Below the pieces are notes generated by a model. It was not told the DNA's origin. It made no database searches and saw only the letters and a list, made by a program, of their open reading frames with translations. A DNA stretch of 64,000 nucleotides, taken from contig NZ_JARVTG010000002.1 in NCBI RefSeq assembly GCF_029846635.1, positions 1,653,501-1,717,500 of the forward strand, in the 5' to 3' direction. Within the stretch, counting starts at the first letter, position 1; every line of letters begins with the position of its first letter. The stretch is from Pokkaliibacter sp. MBI-7 (GTDB lineage Bacteria > Pseudomonadota > Gammaproteobacteria > Pseudomonadales > Balneatricaceae). Shown one piece after another: positions 46,333 through 56,009 of the stretch. Position numbers and translations under genes: made by a program.

Positions 46333-46716
46333 TCACCCTTCACTTTTCGCTGCCTTTTCGTAGGCAGCAAAGAGATCGGCAACAAGAACACCGTTAATCG
46401 TCATGCCTGTCATGTTGGCATCAGCAATCTGTACGTTGGACAGGTTCAGATTGCGCAGCGACACACCCGACATATTGATGTTGTGAAATGTGGCATCGCT
46501 CAGATTGATGTTCTCGAAGGTACTGCTGGCGAGATTGGCATTGGTGAAGACACAGGCGTGCAGATTGCAGTCCTCAAATCGGGCCTGCTTCAGCACAGCC
46601 CAATAGGATGAGTGACTGAGATCCACCCCGTTGAAGGAGGACTCTCTCATGTCACATCCTGAAAATTCATACCCTTTGAACTGCGCGTCAGGAAAAGGAT
46701 TTTTGCTCTCAGACAT
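46333..46716 (-). CDS. Pentapeptide-repeat protein
   Basis: A 127-residue protein in which nearly every fifth residue is Leu, Phe or Met flanked by A/S-(D/N/C) (for example ANLASSTFENINLSDATF), predicting a right-handed quadrilateral beta helix of about 100 residues. Function cannot be read from such repeats; some mimic DNA, many are of unknown role. A strong AAGGAGGG site directly precedes the ATG at 46716. It is 160 bases downstream of the sugar operon and might be read through from it. Confidence 0.88.
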   Translation of the reverse strand: MSESKNPFPDAQFKGYEFSGCDMRESSFNGVDLSHSSYWAVLKQARFEDCNLHACVFTNANLASSTFENINLSDATFHNINMSGVSLRNLNLSNVQIADANMTGMTINGVLVADLFAAYEKAAKSEG

Positions 46717-46876
46717 TCTGCCCTCCTTGTTTGCCAACTGCCCCGCACCAGAGCCGTGCTCGCGAGATCACGCACTGGCTGCTGTGCCCACTGCGGTTGT
46801 TGATAAGGCTAGACGGACAGAATCACAATTTACACCGTTCAACCTTTATCGAAACAATAAGAAAACATTATGACCA

Positions 46877-48025
46877 TCAGGCCAGATCCACCCATACCGC
46901 GCCGTCACGGCCTGATCGCACCGCACAGTCAATAAAACGCATTCCCTCCACACCGTCCTCAATACCCGGTAGCAAGGCCGACAGTGCCACTTCACCTGTC
47001 TGCTGGTAATGGCGGATCGCCGTTGCGGTATCCCGGTAGAGCGAGGCGAAGGCCTCCAGATACCCTTCCGGATGGCCAGCAGGCACCCGGCACTCTGCAC
47101 GGGACATAGCCGTTGCCCCGGCACCGCCGCGGGTCAGCAGTTGAGCAGGTCCGCCATAAGGGGTGAACCACAGCTGATTGGGATGCTCCTGTGACCACTC
47201 CAGCCCACCCTTGTCTCCGTAAAGACGGATATCCAGACGGTTCTCACATCCGGCAGCGACCTGGCTGGCCCACAGCGTGGCGCGGGCGCCTCCGCGCATC
47301 CGCAGCAGTATCTGCACGTTGTCATCCAGCGTGCGCCCGGCGACAAAACTACTCATCTCGGCACACAGCGAAGCCGTCTTCAGCCCGCTGATATAACTCA
47401 GTAGCTGATAGGCATGGGTACCAATGTCACCAATGCAGCCTCCTGCACCGGAGCGCGCAGGATCGGTGCGCCAGCTGGCCTGCTTGTTACCACTTTGCTC
47501 CAGCGGCTCGGTCAGCCAGTCCTGGGTATAGTTGACCTGCGCTACCCGCAAAGTACCGAGTTGTCCGCTAACCACCATTTCCCGTGCCTGCCTCACCATG
47601 GGGTAACCGGTATAGGTATGCGTCAGGACAAACAGGGCTTTATGCTGCTGACTCAGCTGTAACAGCGCCTCTGCCTCCTGCAGCGTAGCCGTCATCGGCT
47701 TGTCGCAGATCACATGAATCCCTGCCTGCAGAAAAGCCCTGGCTACCGGGAAATGCAGATGGTTCGGCGTGACAATAGCGACGGCCTCAATGCCGTCTTC
47801 ACGCTCGCTTTCCTGTTGGGCCATCACCTCGAAATCACTGTAGATACGGGCTTGCTCCAGCCCCAGTGCAAGGCCGGAGGCCAGCGCACGCTCAGGCGTT
47901 GACGACAGTGCTCCGGCGACCAGCTCAAACTGGTCGTCAATGCGTGCGGCGATACGATGAACGGCGCCGATAAAGGCATCCTGACCACCGCCTACCATGC
48001 CCAGACGGATACGTGGTTTAGTCAT
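46877..48025 (-). CDS. Gfo/Idh/MocA family oxidoreductase (sugar operon, distal)
   Basis: A 382-residue NAD(P)-dependent enzyme. Rossmann start IRLGMVGGGQDAFIGAVHR, the DKPMT variant of the EKP motif near residue 122, and GGCIGDIGTHAYQLLSYISGL with the catalytic Asp/His pair near 204. In sugar operons such enzymes oxidise or reduce C3 of a sugar or glycoside. Last gene of the operon, 22 bases after the TIM-barrel gene. Two such oxidoreductases plus two TIM-barrel proteins match the enzyme set of the LgdA/B1/B2/C levoglucosan pathway (inference). Confidence 0.88.
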   Translation of the reverse strand: MTKPRIRLGMVGGGQDAFIGAVHRIAARIDDQFELVAGALSSTPERALASGLALGLEQARIYSDFEVMAQQESEREDGIEAVAIVTPNHLHFPVARAFLQAGIHVICDKPMTATLQEAEALLQLSQQHKALFVLTHTYTGYPMVRQAREMVVSGQLGTLRVAQVNYTQDWLTEPLEQSGNKQASWRTDPARSGAGGCIGDIGTHAYQLLSYISGLKTASLCAEMSSFVAGRTLDDNVQILLRMRGGARATLWASQVAAGCENRLDIRLYGDKGGLEWSQEHPNQLWFTPYGGPAQLLTRGGAGATAMSRAECRVPAGHPEGYLEAFASLYRDTATAIRHYQQTGEVALSALLPGIEDGVEGMRFIDCAVRSGRDGAVWVDLA

Positions 48026-48047
48026 GGGTTATCTCCCCTGCGTCTGA

Positions 48048-49100
48048 TTACAACCCCAGAATGGCCCGATTGCGTCCACGGTCAGTCGCCGCACCGGCAA
48101 AGTCATCAAAGGCTTTCTCCGTGACCCGAATAATATGATCGCGGATGAAGGCAGCCCCTTCGCTTGCACCGTCTTCGGGGTGTTTGAGGCAGCACTCCCA
48201 CTCCAGAACCGCCCAGCCATCAAAATCCATGGCTGCCAGCCGCGAAAAGATCGCCTTGAAGTCGACCTGGCCGTCACCCAGCGAGCGGAAGCGCCCCGGC
48301 CGCTGCAGCCAGTCCTGATAGCCACCGTATACGCCGCTGCGGCCGTTGCCATTGAGTTCGGCATCCTTGACATGGAACATCTTGACCCGCTCGCCGTAGA
48401 TATCGAGAAAGGCCAGATAATCCAGCGCCTGCAGCACGAAGTGGCTTGGGTCATACAGGATGTGACAGCGCGGATGCTGATCCACCGCCGCCAGAAAACG
48501 CTCGAAGGTGGCGCCGTCGTGCAGGTCTTCACCGGGATGAATCTCGTAACACAGATCGACGCCCTGCTCATCAAAGGCATCCAGAATGGGCCGCCAGCGC
48601 TGCCCCAGCTCAGCAAAACCTTCCTCTACCAGCCCGGCCGGACGCTGTGGCCAGGGGTAGAGAAACGGCCACAGCAACGCACCGGAAAAGGTAGCGTGAG
48701 CCTGCAGGCCCAGCCGCCGCGAGGCTTTTGCCGCCAGCTTCAGTTGCTGCACTGCCCACGTCTGACGTTCTGCCGGTTTGCCACGCAGAGACTCAGGCGC
48801 AAAGGCATCAAACAGCGTGTCGTACACCGGATGCACCGCGACCAGCTGCCCCTGCAGGTGGGTAGACAACTCGGTGATGACAATGCCGTGTTCCGCTGCA
48901 CTCCCTGTGACCTCATCACAGTAGGTCTGTGATTCCGCCGCCAGCGCCAGATCAAACAGGCGGGCATCATTGCTCGGCAACTGAACCCCTTTGAAGCCCT
49001 TGTCAGCGGCCCACTGGCAGATGGCCGCCAGAGAGTTGAAGGGAGGCTGGTCTCCGGCAAACTGGGCCAGAAAGATGGCCGGTCCTTTGATGGTTTTCAT
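48048..49100 (-). CDS. Sugar phosphate isomerase/epimerase-type TIM-barrel protein (350 residues)
   Basis: Xylose-isomerase-like TIM barrel. Seen: GFKGVQLPSNDARLFDL, DLCYEIHPGEDLHDGATFERFLAAV with metal-ligand Glu and His, CHILYDPSHFVLQALDYL with Asp and His, VKMFHVKDAEL and AVLEWECC with the final Glu. This is a full metal site. Family members do epimerisation, isomerisation or eliminations of 3-keto-sugars. The Met at 49100 begins the conserved part; the frame is open to 49220 but overlaps the upstream gene. Confidence 0.88.
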   Translation of the reverse strand: MKTIKGPAIFLAQFAGDQPPFNSLAAICQWAADKGFKGVQLPSNDARLFDLALAAESQTYCDEVTGSAAEHGIVITELSTHLQGQLVAVHPVYDTLFDAFAPESLRGKPAERQTWAVQQLKLAAKASRRLGLQAHATFSGALLWPFLYPWPQRPAGLVEEGFAELGQRWRPILDAFDEQGVDLCYEIHPGEDLHDGATFERFLAAVDQHPRCHILYDPSHFVLQALDYLAFLDIYGERVKMFHVKDAELNGNGRSGVYGGYQDWLQRPGRFRSLGDGQVDFKAIFSRLAAMDFDGWAVLEWECCLKHPEDGASEGAAFIRDHIIRVTEKAFDDFAGAATDRGRNRAILGL

Positions 49101-49113
49101 CGCAATTCCTCCG

Positions 49114-50310
49114 TCAGTGAGGCTGGCGCAGCAAGGCGCGGGCAGCCTGAGGATCAAGGGCAGGCGGACGCTCACAGTACGTCTGCAGCTCGACAAACTG
49201 ACCCGTTTCACCGGATTCAAGAATGGCCGTCATCACCTCGATGCCATGCAGCGTGCGTGACAGCGAACAGCGTGGTTCCTCGCCCTGTAACAGCGCCTGC
49301 GCCATTTCGGCCAGCCCTGCGGTGCGATAGTTAGCGAACTTCGGTGCCTCTGCCGGATAGTTGGGCGGACTGAACGGGTGATCCCAGGGTTGCAGCAGCT
49401 GGGCCTCGCCACTGCGCTCGGTGTAACGCACATCACCACCAAAGAAGTTGGGGTCCGGCACATAGATCGACCCTTCGCTGCCATACAGCTCCATATTGCC
49501 GTGACGATGCGCCCAGACATCCCAGCTGGCGCCCAGGGTGACGGTGGCACCGTTGTGGAACTGCAACAGGGCGTGAATGGTAGTCGGGGTTTCCACCTCA
49601 ATCAGCTGACCTTTGCGTGGCTCACTGCTGATCACCCGCTGCTTGCTGGGAATGGCACTGATGGCGGCCACCCGTTTGACTGGCCCGATCAGATTGATCA
49701 GGTTGGCGATGTAGTAAGGCCCAAGGTCAAGTACGGGGCCGCCGCCATGCTTGAAGAAGAAGTCAGGGTTAGGATGCCAGTGCTCCATACCATGGCTCAT
49801 CACATGGCAGGTACCGCCCACAATGGTTCCCAGCCTGCCGCTGTCGATCAGATCACGCGCCTGCTGATGAGCACCACCGAGGAAGGTGTCCGGTGCACAG
49901 CCAACCGCCAGTCCGCGGGCCGTGGCGGCCTGCTGCAGGGCCAGCCCCTGTTCCAGCTCCAGCACAAGCGGCTTCTCCGAGTACACATGCTTGCCTGCTT
50001 CGAGAATAGCCATAGACACATCAAAGTGGGCTGCCGGTACAGTCAGATTGATGATGATGTCGATATCCGTGCTGGCCAGCAGCGCGTCGATACTGCGCGA
50101 GGCGATGCCAAACTCCCGGGCACGGGCTTCAGATGCCGCACTGCTCAGGTCGGCACAGGCGCGCATTTCTATGCCGCGAAACAGCGGTGCCAGCTTGAGG
50201 TAGGCAGCGGAGATATTGCCGCAGCCGATAATGCCCACGCCCAGCACGCGTTCCTGCCCGGCGCTCTGGCTGCCATTGATGTTCCCCTGAGGATGACTGT
50301 GGTTGGTCAT
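49114..50310 (-). CDS. Gfo/Idh/MocA family oxidoreductase (sugar operon, proximal)
   Basis: A 398-residue enzyme with GVGIIGCGNISAAYLKL (NAD fold), EAGKHVYSEKPLVLELEQGL (EKP lysine motif near residue 115) and GGPVLDLGPYYIANLINLIGPV (catalytic segment). It is divergent from the other oxidoreductase of the operon, so the two likely perform opposite steps, oxidation and later reduction. Followed by the 350-residue TIM-barrel gene after 13 bases. Confidence 0.88.
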   Translation of the reverse strand: MTNHSHPQGNINGSQSAGQERVLGVGIIGCGNISAAYLKLAPLFRGIEMRACADLSSAASEARAREFGIASRSIDALLASTDIDIIINLTVPAAHFDVSMAILEAGKHVYSEKPLVLELEQGLALQQAATARGLAVGCAPDTFLGGAHQQARDLIDSGRLGTIVGGTCHVMSHGMEHWHPNPDFFFKHGGGPVLDLGPYYIANLINLIGPVKRVAAISAIPSKQRVISSEPRKGQLIEVETPTTIHALLQFHNGATVTLGASWDVWAHRHGNMELYGSEGSIYVPDPNFFGGDVRYTERSGEAQLLQPWDHPFSPPNYPAEAPKFANYRTAGLAEMAQALLQGEEPRCSLSRTLHGIEVMTAILESGETGQFVELQTYCERPPALDPQAARALLRQPH

Positions 50311-50354
50311 GATTCCGTGTCCTTATCAAAATGCTCAGATCAAAGTGGCTTGGG

Positions 50355-51101
50355 TCAAAGTGCATGGGCAGTGCTGAGCGAACGGGCAGCAAAACGCGCC
50401 AGATCGCTGGGGTTGTCGTGCTCCATGACAAACACCCTGGCAGGCGTGGCCTGCAGTGCCCGCCAGAGGGTTGACCAGTCCATGACGCCATGACCCAGAT
50501 CGGCCCAGCCGTCTTCCTCACGGCATTCACCCACCGCGGCAATATCCTTCAGATGGGCAGCGCAGATACGGCCACCGTACTCACTGATCCAGTGCAGCGG
50601 GTTGGCACCGCCGCGTACCACCCAGGCCACATCGACCTCCCATTGCATGCCAGGTGCACCTTCCAGCAGTAACGCCATGGGGATACCACCGTCCGGCAGC
50701 GCTTTCAGTTCAAAATCATGGTTGTGCCAGGCAAAGCCGAAGCCCTCCTGCTTAAGCTGCTGAGCCACCTGCTCCAGCTCTGCGGCAAAGGCCAGCCAGC
50801 CCTCGCTGTCGGTGGGTCGGGCATCGGGCAGCAGATAGGGGCAGATCACCGTATGCATGCCCAGTGTGCGGGCGATATGCACGGCATCGGCAAAGTGATT
50901 CTTCAGCATGTCCCAGCCGAAGTGCCCTGTCGGCATGGTCAAGCCCGACGCCTGTAGTGCCTGCTGCAGCTCATCCAGCTGTGGATACAGGCCGCCATAG
51001 CCCTCCACCTGGCGGTAGCCTGTTTTTGCCAGCAGTTGCAGGGTCTGCGCCAGTGGGGGGAAGTTACGGGCGCTGTACAGTTGAAAAGACCAATCCGCCA
51101 T
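50355..51101 (-). CDS. Sugar phosphate isomerase/epimerase-type TIM-barrel protein (248 residues)
   Basis: A compact TIM barrel: FQLYSARNFPPL, GFAWHNHDFELKALPDG, WEVDVAWVVRGGANPLHWI and CAAHLKDIA. The metal-ligand Glu/Asp/His/Glu positions resemble those of 3-ketosugar eliminases or hydratases (LgdB-type) and 2-keto-myo-inositol-type isomerases. It lies between the ATPase gene (69 bases upstream) and the proximal oxidoreductase gene. Confidence 0.85.
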   Translation of the reverse strand: MADWSFQLYSARNFPPLAQTLQLLAKTGYRQVEGYGGLYPQLDELQQALQASGLTMPTGHFGWDMLKNHFADAVHIARTLGMHTVICPYLLPDARPTDSEGWLAFAAELEQVAQQLKQEGFGFAWHNHDFELKALPDGGIPMALLLEGAPGMQWEVDVAWVVRGGANPLHWISEYGGRICAAHLKDIAAVGECREEDGWADLGHGVMDWSTLWRALQATPARVFVMEHDNPSDLARFAARSLSTAHAL

Positions 51102-51169
51102 GATGATTTCCTCGATGGCATCGCCCTCAGGCGACGCTTGTTATTGTTGGTTAGAAATGAGGCTCGCTC

Positions 51170-52306
51170 TCAGATTCGCTCACCGCTGCGAGCGTCAAAG
51201 CAGGATGCCCGCGCCGGGTCAAAACCGATCAGCAGCCGGTCTCCCGGTTTCAGATTCAGCTCGGTATCCGTACGGAAGGAAAAGGCCTGCCCTGCCAAAC
51301 GGGTCCAGGCCAGGGTATCGCTGCCCATAGGCTCGACGATCTCTACCCCGACCTCCTGGCAGACAGGCAAGGCAGTGGCGGCCTCACCCACCACCACATG
51401 CTCTGGTCGCACCCCCAGCTCCACCGCCTTGCTGCCGGCCAGATCGGCACAAAACGGATAGTGGGTCAGCGGCACGCTCAGCCCGGCCAGTGCGCTGTCC
51501 GCGATAAACCAGGGCTGGCTGTCCTGCAGCTGCAGCTGTCCCTGCAGGAAGTTCATGCCGGGGGAGCCGATAAACCCGGCCACAAAGCGATTGACCGGCT
51601 TGTTGTAGATGGTCTGCGGCGTGTCCAGTTGCTGGATCACCCCCTCCTTCATGATGGCTATGCGGTCTGCCAGGGTCAGCGCTTCAATCTGGTCATGGGT
51701 GACATAGATCATGGTGTTATTGAGCTGCTGATGCAGACGCTTGATCTCCACCCGCAGCTCGGTACGCAACTTGGCATCGAGGTTGGACAGCGGCTCATCG
51801 AACAGGAATACATCCACGTCACGCACCAGTGCCCGGCCAATGGCCACCCGCTGCCGCTGTCCACCAGACAGTGCTGCAGGCTTGCGCTGCAGCAAGGGGG
51901 TGAGGTGCAGCATCTCTGCCGCCTTGCTGACCCGGCGCTGAATTTCCTGCTTGTCGACCCCTGCGACCTTGAGCGCAAAAGACAGGTTCTTTTCCACCGT
52001 CATCTGCGGATACAGAGCATACGACTGGAACACCATGGCGATATCACGGTCCTTGGGTTCTTCCCAGGTCACATCACGGTCATTGATCAGAATCTGACCG
52101 TCGGTGACATCCAGCAACCCGGCGATGCAGTTCAGTAGTGTGGATTTGCCACAACCGGAAGAGCCCAGCAGCACCAGAAACTCGCCCTTGTGAATGTTCA
52201 GATTGAGGGAGCGCAGCACCCGCACGCCGTCAAAGGCCAGATCAAGATCGCGAATGGCGACGCTGTAAGGGTTATCCGCGCGGGCAGCCGTTGAGAGATG
52301 AGTCAT
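51170..52306 (-). CDS. Sugar ABC transporter ATPase (MalK/UgpC type)
   Basis: A 378-residue ATPase: Walker A GSSGCGKST, LSGGQRQR signature, Walker B VFLFDEPLSNLDAKLR, switch VTHDQIEALTLADRI, and a C-terminal TOBE/regulatory domain (LGVRPEHV near 295). Complete with two permeases and a binding protein in the same operon. The substrate is probably a sugar, glycoside or anhydrosugar. Confidence 0.95.
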   Translation of the reverse strand: MTHLSTAARADNPYSVAIRDLDLAFDGVRVLRSLNLNIHKGEFLVLLGSSGCGKSTLLNCIAGLLDVTDGQILINDRDVTWEEPKDRDIAMVFQSYALYPQMTVEKNLSFALKVAGVDKQEIQRRVSKAAEMLHLTPLLQRKPAALSGGQRQRVAIGRALVRDVDVFLFDEPLSNLDAKLRTELRVEIKRLHQQLNNTMIYVTHDQIEALTLADRIAIMKEGVIQQLDTPQTIYNKPVNRFVAGFIGSPGMNFLQGQLQLQDSQPWFIADSALAGLSVPLTHYPFCADLAGSKAVELGVRPEHVVVGEAATALPVCQEVGVEIVEPMGSDTLAWTRLAGQAFSFRTDTELNLKPGDRLLIGFDPARASCFDARSGERI

Positions 52307-52333
52307 GAGTCGTTCTCCTGTTCGCAGCAGTGA

Positions 52334-53419
52334 TCAGCCTTTGACGGCACCGGAAGCAATACCCCGTACGAAGTACTTGCCTGACAGCAGATACACGGCC
52401 AGAGGCACCGCCGCCGTCAGCATGGTGGCTGCCATGTTGACGTTGTACTCACGCACACCGTAGGTCGTGGTGACGATATTGTTCAGCTGCACTGTCATCG
52501 GCAGATTGTCGGAGCCTGCAAAGATCAGCCCCAGCAGGTAGTCGTTCCAGATATTGGTAGTCTGCAGAATGACGGCGACGATGATGATAGGTACCGCCAG
52601 CGGCAGCATGATCTGCAGAAATATCTGCCAGAACCCGGCACCGTCGATGCGTGCTGCCTTGAACAGCTCGCCGGGCAGGGAGGCGAAGTAGTTACGGAAC
52701 AACAGGGTCATGATCGGCATGCCGAACATGGTGTGTACCAGAATGATGCTGGTCAGGGTGCCGTACAGACCGACTTCCCGGAAGCCGATAATCATCGGGT
52801 AGATCACCACCTGATAAGGCACAAAGGCGCCGAATACCAGCATGCCGAACAGCATGTTGGCCCCCTTGAAACGCCAGAACGACAGGGCGTAACCATTGAT
52901 GGAGCCGATCAGGATCGACAGCGCCACACTGGGCAGCGTGATCTTGATGGAGTTGAAAAAGCCGGCCTGAATGCCTTCACAGGTCACCCCGGTACAGGCC
53001 TGCGACCAGGCTTTGATCCAGGCGGCAAAGGTGGGGTCACCGGGCAGACTGAACAGCTGGCCGAGGCGAATTTCCGGCATGCCTTTCATGGAGGTGATGA
53101 TCATCACGTACAGCGGAATGGCGAAAAACAGTGCCGAGAGCAGCAGGAAGCCATAGATACCGAGACGGCCATAGCGTTGCTGCGTACGGCGACGGCTGGC
53201 AGGTTTAGGCTGCACGCTGTCCGTTTGCCCCAGCTGTCGCAGGGCAGCGGTCGCCAGCGCTTCAGCGGCGCGCTCGTCCACCTGCGTCTCTTCAACAGCG
53301 GTTGCTCTCACTGCCACCGCTGCCGTACTGCGACGTCGGCCCCGGGGGGAGGCCGAGCGCGGTGTTACTGCTGCACGCCCGATCAGGCTGGAATGGGTCA
53401 TCCCATCGATTTTGGCCAT
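52334..53419 (-). CDS. Sugar ABC transporter permease (MalG type) with long N-terminal extension
   Basis: About 361 residues. After about 80 Arg/Ala/Thr-rich cytoplasmic residues the MalG-like part begins (IYGFLLLSALFFAIPLYVMIITSMKG), with six membrane helices and the EAA loop LFKAARIDGAGFWQIFLQIMLPLAVP. The ATG at 53419 has AAGGA 8 bases upstream, so the extension looks translated. Family permeases usually start within 10-30 residues of the first helix, so this extension is unusual. Confidence 0.9.
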   Translation of the reverse strand: MAKIDGMTHSSLIGRAAVTPRSASPRGRRRSTAAVAVRATAVEETQVDERAAEALATAALRQLGQTDSVQPKPASRRRTQQRYGRLGIYGFLLLSALFFAIPLYVMIITSMKGMPEIRLGQLFSLPGDPTFAAWIKAWSQACTGVTCEGIQAGFFNSIKITLPSVALSILIGSINGYALSFWRFKGANMLFGMLVFGAFVPYQVVIYPMIIGFREVGLYGTLTSIILVHTMFGMPIMTLLFRNYFASLPGELFKAARIDGAGFWQIFLQIMLPLAVPIIIVAVILQTTNIWNDYLLGLIFAGSDNLPMTVQLNNIVTTTYGVREYNVNMAATMLTAAVPLAVYLLSGKYFVRGIASGAVKG

Positions 53420-53494
53420 GGTCGTTATCCTTGTTGTGGCTTGGGGTCGGTCGATAATCTTCTGCGCAACACGCAGCAGCTCACGACTCAACAC

Positions 53495-54409
53495 TCAGGG
53501 ACGCGCACCGCGGCGCACATACTCGTTATAGACCCAGGGTCCCACCAGCAGCAGAATCGGCAACAGCATCATGGTGGCTGCAGCCATCCCCTGCCCGGCA
53601 TTGCCGCGCTCGGTGATGTAATCGATCACGAACTTGGCAGGCACCTCTGTCGAAATGCCGGGGCCACCGCCGGTCTGCGCCACGATCAGGTCATACACCT
53701 TGACCACACTGGCGCCGAGCAGCACCACCGAGGTCACCACCACCGGCCGCATCATCGGCAGCACAATGAACAGATAGGTCTGCCAGGTGGGGATGCCATC
53801 GACCCGTGCCGCCTTCCAGATATCGCTGTCGATACCCCGCAGGCCCGCCAGCATCAGGGCCATGATCAGCCCCGAGGATTGCCAGGCGGCAGCGATGATG
53901 ACGCCATAGATGGCAAAATCAGGGTCGGTCAGCGGGGCAAAACTGAAGCTGCTCCAGCCCCAGCTGCGCACCTCGTTCTGGATGCCCAGACTGGGCTCCA
54001 GCATCCACTGCCAGACCAGCCCGGTCACCACGAAAGACATGGCATAGGGATAGAGAAAGACGGTACGGAAGGCACTTTCCATCCGCACTTTCTGATCCAT
54101 CAGCACCGCCAGCAGAAAGCCGACCAGCAGACAGATGGCAATAAACAGCACACCAAAGATCAGCAGATTCTCCACCGATGCCAGCCAGCGGCTGGTGTGC
54201 CAGAGGCGACCAAACTGATCGAAGCCGACAAAATCAAAGGTCGGGAAGCGCTTGGTTCTGGTAAAGGCCAGCACCACCGAATACACCACACAGACCACGA
54301 AGATACCGATGGCCGTCAGGGCCATGGGCGTGGTTGCCAGCAGCGGACGCCACTGCCAGCGTTTGCGGGCAGCGCCTGCCCGCCCGGACTGAGATGCAGA
54401 TGAAGACAT
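53495..54409 (-). CDS. Sugar ABC transporter permease (MalF/UgpA type)
   Basis: A 304-residue inner-membrane protein with about six helices and the EAA loop DIWKAARVDGIPTWQTYLFIVLPMMRP. N-terminus has a Ser/Arg-rich stretch before the first helix (LATTPMALTAIGIFVVCVVYSVVLAF). Second gene of the operon after the binding protein. Confidence 0.93.
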   Translation of the reverse strand: MSSSASQSGRAGAARKRWQWRPLLATTPMALTAIGIFVVCVVYSVVLAFTRTKRFPTFDFVGFDQFGRLWHTSRWLASVENLLIFGVLFIAICLLVGFLLAVLMDQKVRMESAFRTVFLYPYAMSFVVTGLVWQWMLEPSLGIQNEVRSWGWSSFSFAPLTDPDFAIYGVIIAAAWQSSGLIMALMLAGLRGIDSDIWKAARVDGIPTWQTYLFIVLPMMRPVVVTSVVLLGASVVKVYDLIVAQTGGGPGISTEVPAKFVIDYITERGNAGQGMAAATMMLLPILLLVGPWVYNEYVRRGARP

Positions 54410-54538
54410 AGGGCTCCCCCCTGATAGCGGGGCCAGCGTACCGGCCCGTCATACTCAGAACGTATTCACCATCGGCGATCCTCTGGCCCTGCGGCGTTGC
54501 ACACCGTGCAGGGCTCTGTCGCAGATGGGTGAACGCTC

Positions 54539-55777
54539 TCAGTCAGCGTCGCCGATAATCCCGACAAAGCGTTGCTGGGCGGCATCCACCGTCATATCTG
54601 GCGTACTCCAGTATTCCGTCAGGAGATCTTCGATCTGCCCGCGGGTATCAGGGGTAATAAAGAGGGCATAGCCCTGCACAATGGCATCAGGTCGCTGCAG
54701 CAGCGCCAGCCCCTTCTTGATGCAGGCATCGGCCAGACTCATGTCCACATCATCACGAATGGGCAGTGACCCCTTGGCGTTGTTGAACAGCGTCTGTACC
54801 CGTGCGTCCACCAGCATGGAAGCCAGCTTGAACTGTGCCTGAGTGACTGCCGGGTCGCTCTGTTTGGGGAAGATAAAGACGTCACCATTGGTCGTCAGAT
54901 AAGGCTCAGGGGAAGGGCCGGGAATGCAGTCATAGTCCTCACCCGGCTGTTTACCGGCCAGCACGAACTCACCGCGCGCCCAGTCACCCATGACCTGAGC
55001 CGCCGCTTTGCCAGTGATGACCAGATTGGTGGTGTCGTTCCAGTTGCGGCCGGCCATGCCCTGATCGGTGTACTGGCGCAGCTCACCCATGGTTTCAAAC
55101 ACCTTGCGTACCGCGCTGCCTCCGGCAACATCGGCATTCTTGTCACGCCAGACCTGATACCAGACATCCTTACCCGCCATGCCCAGCAACATGTCGCGAA
55201 ACAGCAGAAACTCCTGCCAGGGCTGACCACCCTGCGCCAGCGGAATAAAGCCCGCCGCCTTGATTTTGGGAGCAGACTCTAGAAAGTCCTGCCAGGTCGT
55301 AGGCTCGGTGACACCAGCCTGCTGATAGACCTTGCGGTTAACCCAGATCCATTGTTCCGAGTGCAGATTGACGGGCACGCAGTAGACTTTGCCGTCTTTC
55401 TGGCAGGGTCCGAAGATAGCGGGAGGCCGGATAAACGAAGCCCACTGCTCTTTGTCAGCCACACTGCTCAAATCCTGCAGCAGACCAGCATTGATCAGCT
55501 CTTCAAACTGGCGTGAAGTATTGAACTGCGCGGCTCCCGGCGGCGTACCACCAAAGATGCGCTGATAGGCCACGGCACGGGCATTCTCACCCTGAGCAAT
55601 GGCACTGTCTTTCCATTTGTCAGCCCCCAGCTGGTCAAACTCCCTGGCCAGCACGGACACCGCCGCCTGCTCACCGCCAGAGGTCCACCAGTGAATCACT
55701 TCAAGATCGGCAGCCTGTGCAGGCAGTTGCCAGAGGGCTGCAGACAGGGCTGCAGCCAGTGGAATCGTGTATTTCAT
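54539..55777 (-). CDS. Sugar ABC transporter substrate-binding protein (UgpB/MalE type)
   Basis: A 412-residue periplasmic protein. Signal peptide ends near Ala22 (WQLPAQAADLEVIHWW). The LEVIHWWTSGGEQAAVS start, the NLHSEQWIWVNRKVYQQAGV segment and the LVITGKAAAQVMGDWARGEF segment are typical of COG1653. First gene of the operon, divergent from lacI. Confidence 0.93.
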   Translation of the reverse strand: MKYTIPLAAALSAALWQLPAQAADLEVIHWWTSGGEQAAVSVLAREFDQLGADKWKDSAIAQGENARAVAYQRIFGGTPPGAAQFNTSRQFEELINAGLLQDLSSVADKEQWASFIRPPAIFGPCQKDGKVYCVPVNLHSEQWIWVNRKVYQQAGVTEPTTWQDFLESAPKIKAAGFIPLAQGGQPWQEFLLFRDMLLGMAGKDVWYQVWRDKNADVAGGSAVRKVFETMGELRQYTDQGMAGRNWNDTTNLVITGKAAAQVMGDWARGEFVLAGKQPGEDYDCIPGPSPEPYLTTNGDVFIFPKQSDPAVTQAQFKLASMLVDARVQTLFNNAKGSLPIRDDVDMSLADACIKKGLALLQRPDAIVQGYALFITPDTRGQIEDLLTEYWSTPDMTVDAAQQRFVGIIGDAD

Positions 55778-55961
55778 ATTTTTATTGTCTCCACGAGTAC
55801 GCTTCAGATTGTGGTGTTATTGCCGGATCGGTAATCCCCGTTGTGATGTGATGTCCTGACCATTACAGCCCCGGTGCGCCTGCCGGAAACACGGGCCAGA
55901 ACGGTGTTTGCGCTACCTCACCAGCGCCTGAGCTGATCAGAAATCGACCTTTTCAAACATA

Positions 55962-55977
55962 ATGAAATCGATTACAT
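55962..55977. promoter_or_regulatory. LacI-type operator 1
   Basis: ATGAAATC-GATTACAT, an imperfect 16-bp palindrome (7/8 pairs) with a central CG-like step typical of LacI-family operators, in the gap between the divergent binding-protein and lacI genes. Confidence 0.8.
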
Positions 55978-55993
55978 TTCACTTCAAATAAAA

Positions 55994-56009
55994 ATGTAAT
56001 TGATTACAT
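55994..56009. promoter_or_regulatory. LacI-type operator 2
   Basis: ATGTAATT-GATTACAT, centre 32 bases from operator 1 (about three helical turns), so two dimers could bind on one DNA face. Similar half-sites (GATTACAT) in both. Confidence 0.8.

Noticed and set aside
52733..54403. A 556-codon rightward frame opposite two sugar permeases
   Set aside because: His/Gln-rich low-complexity translation typical of antisense frames over permease genes; the opposite strand has EAA loops.
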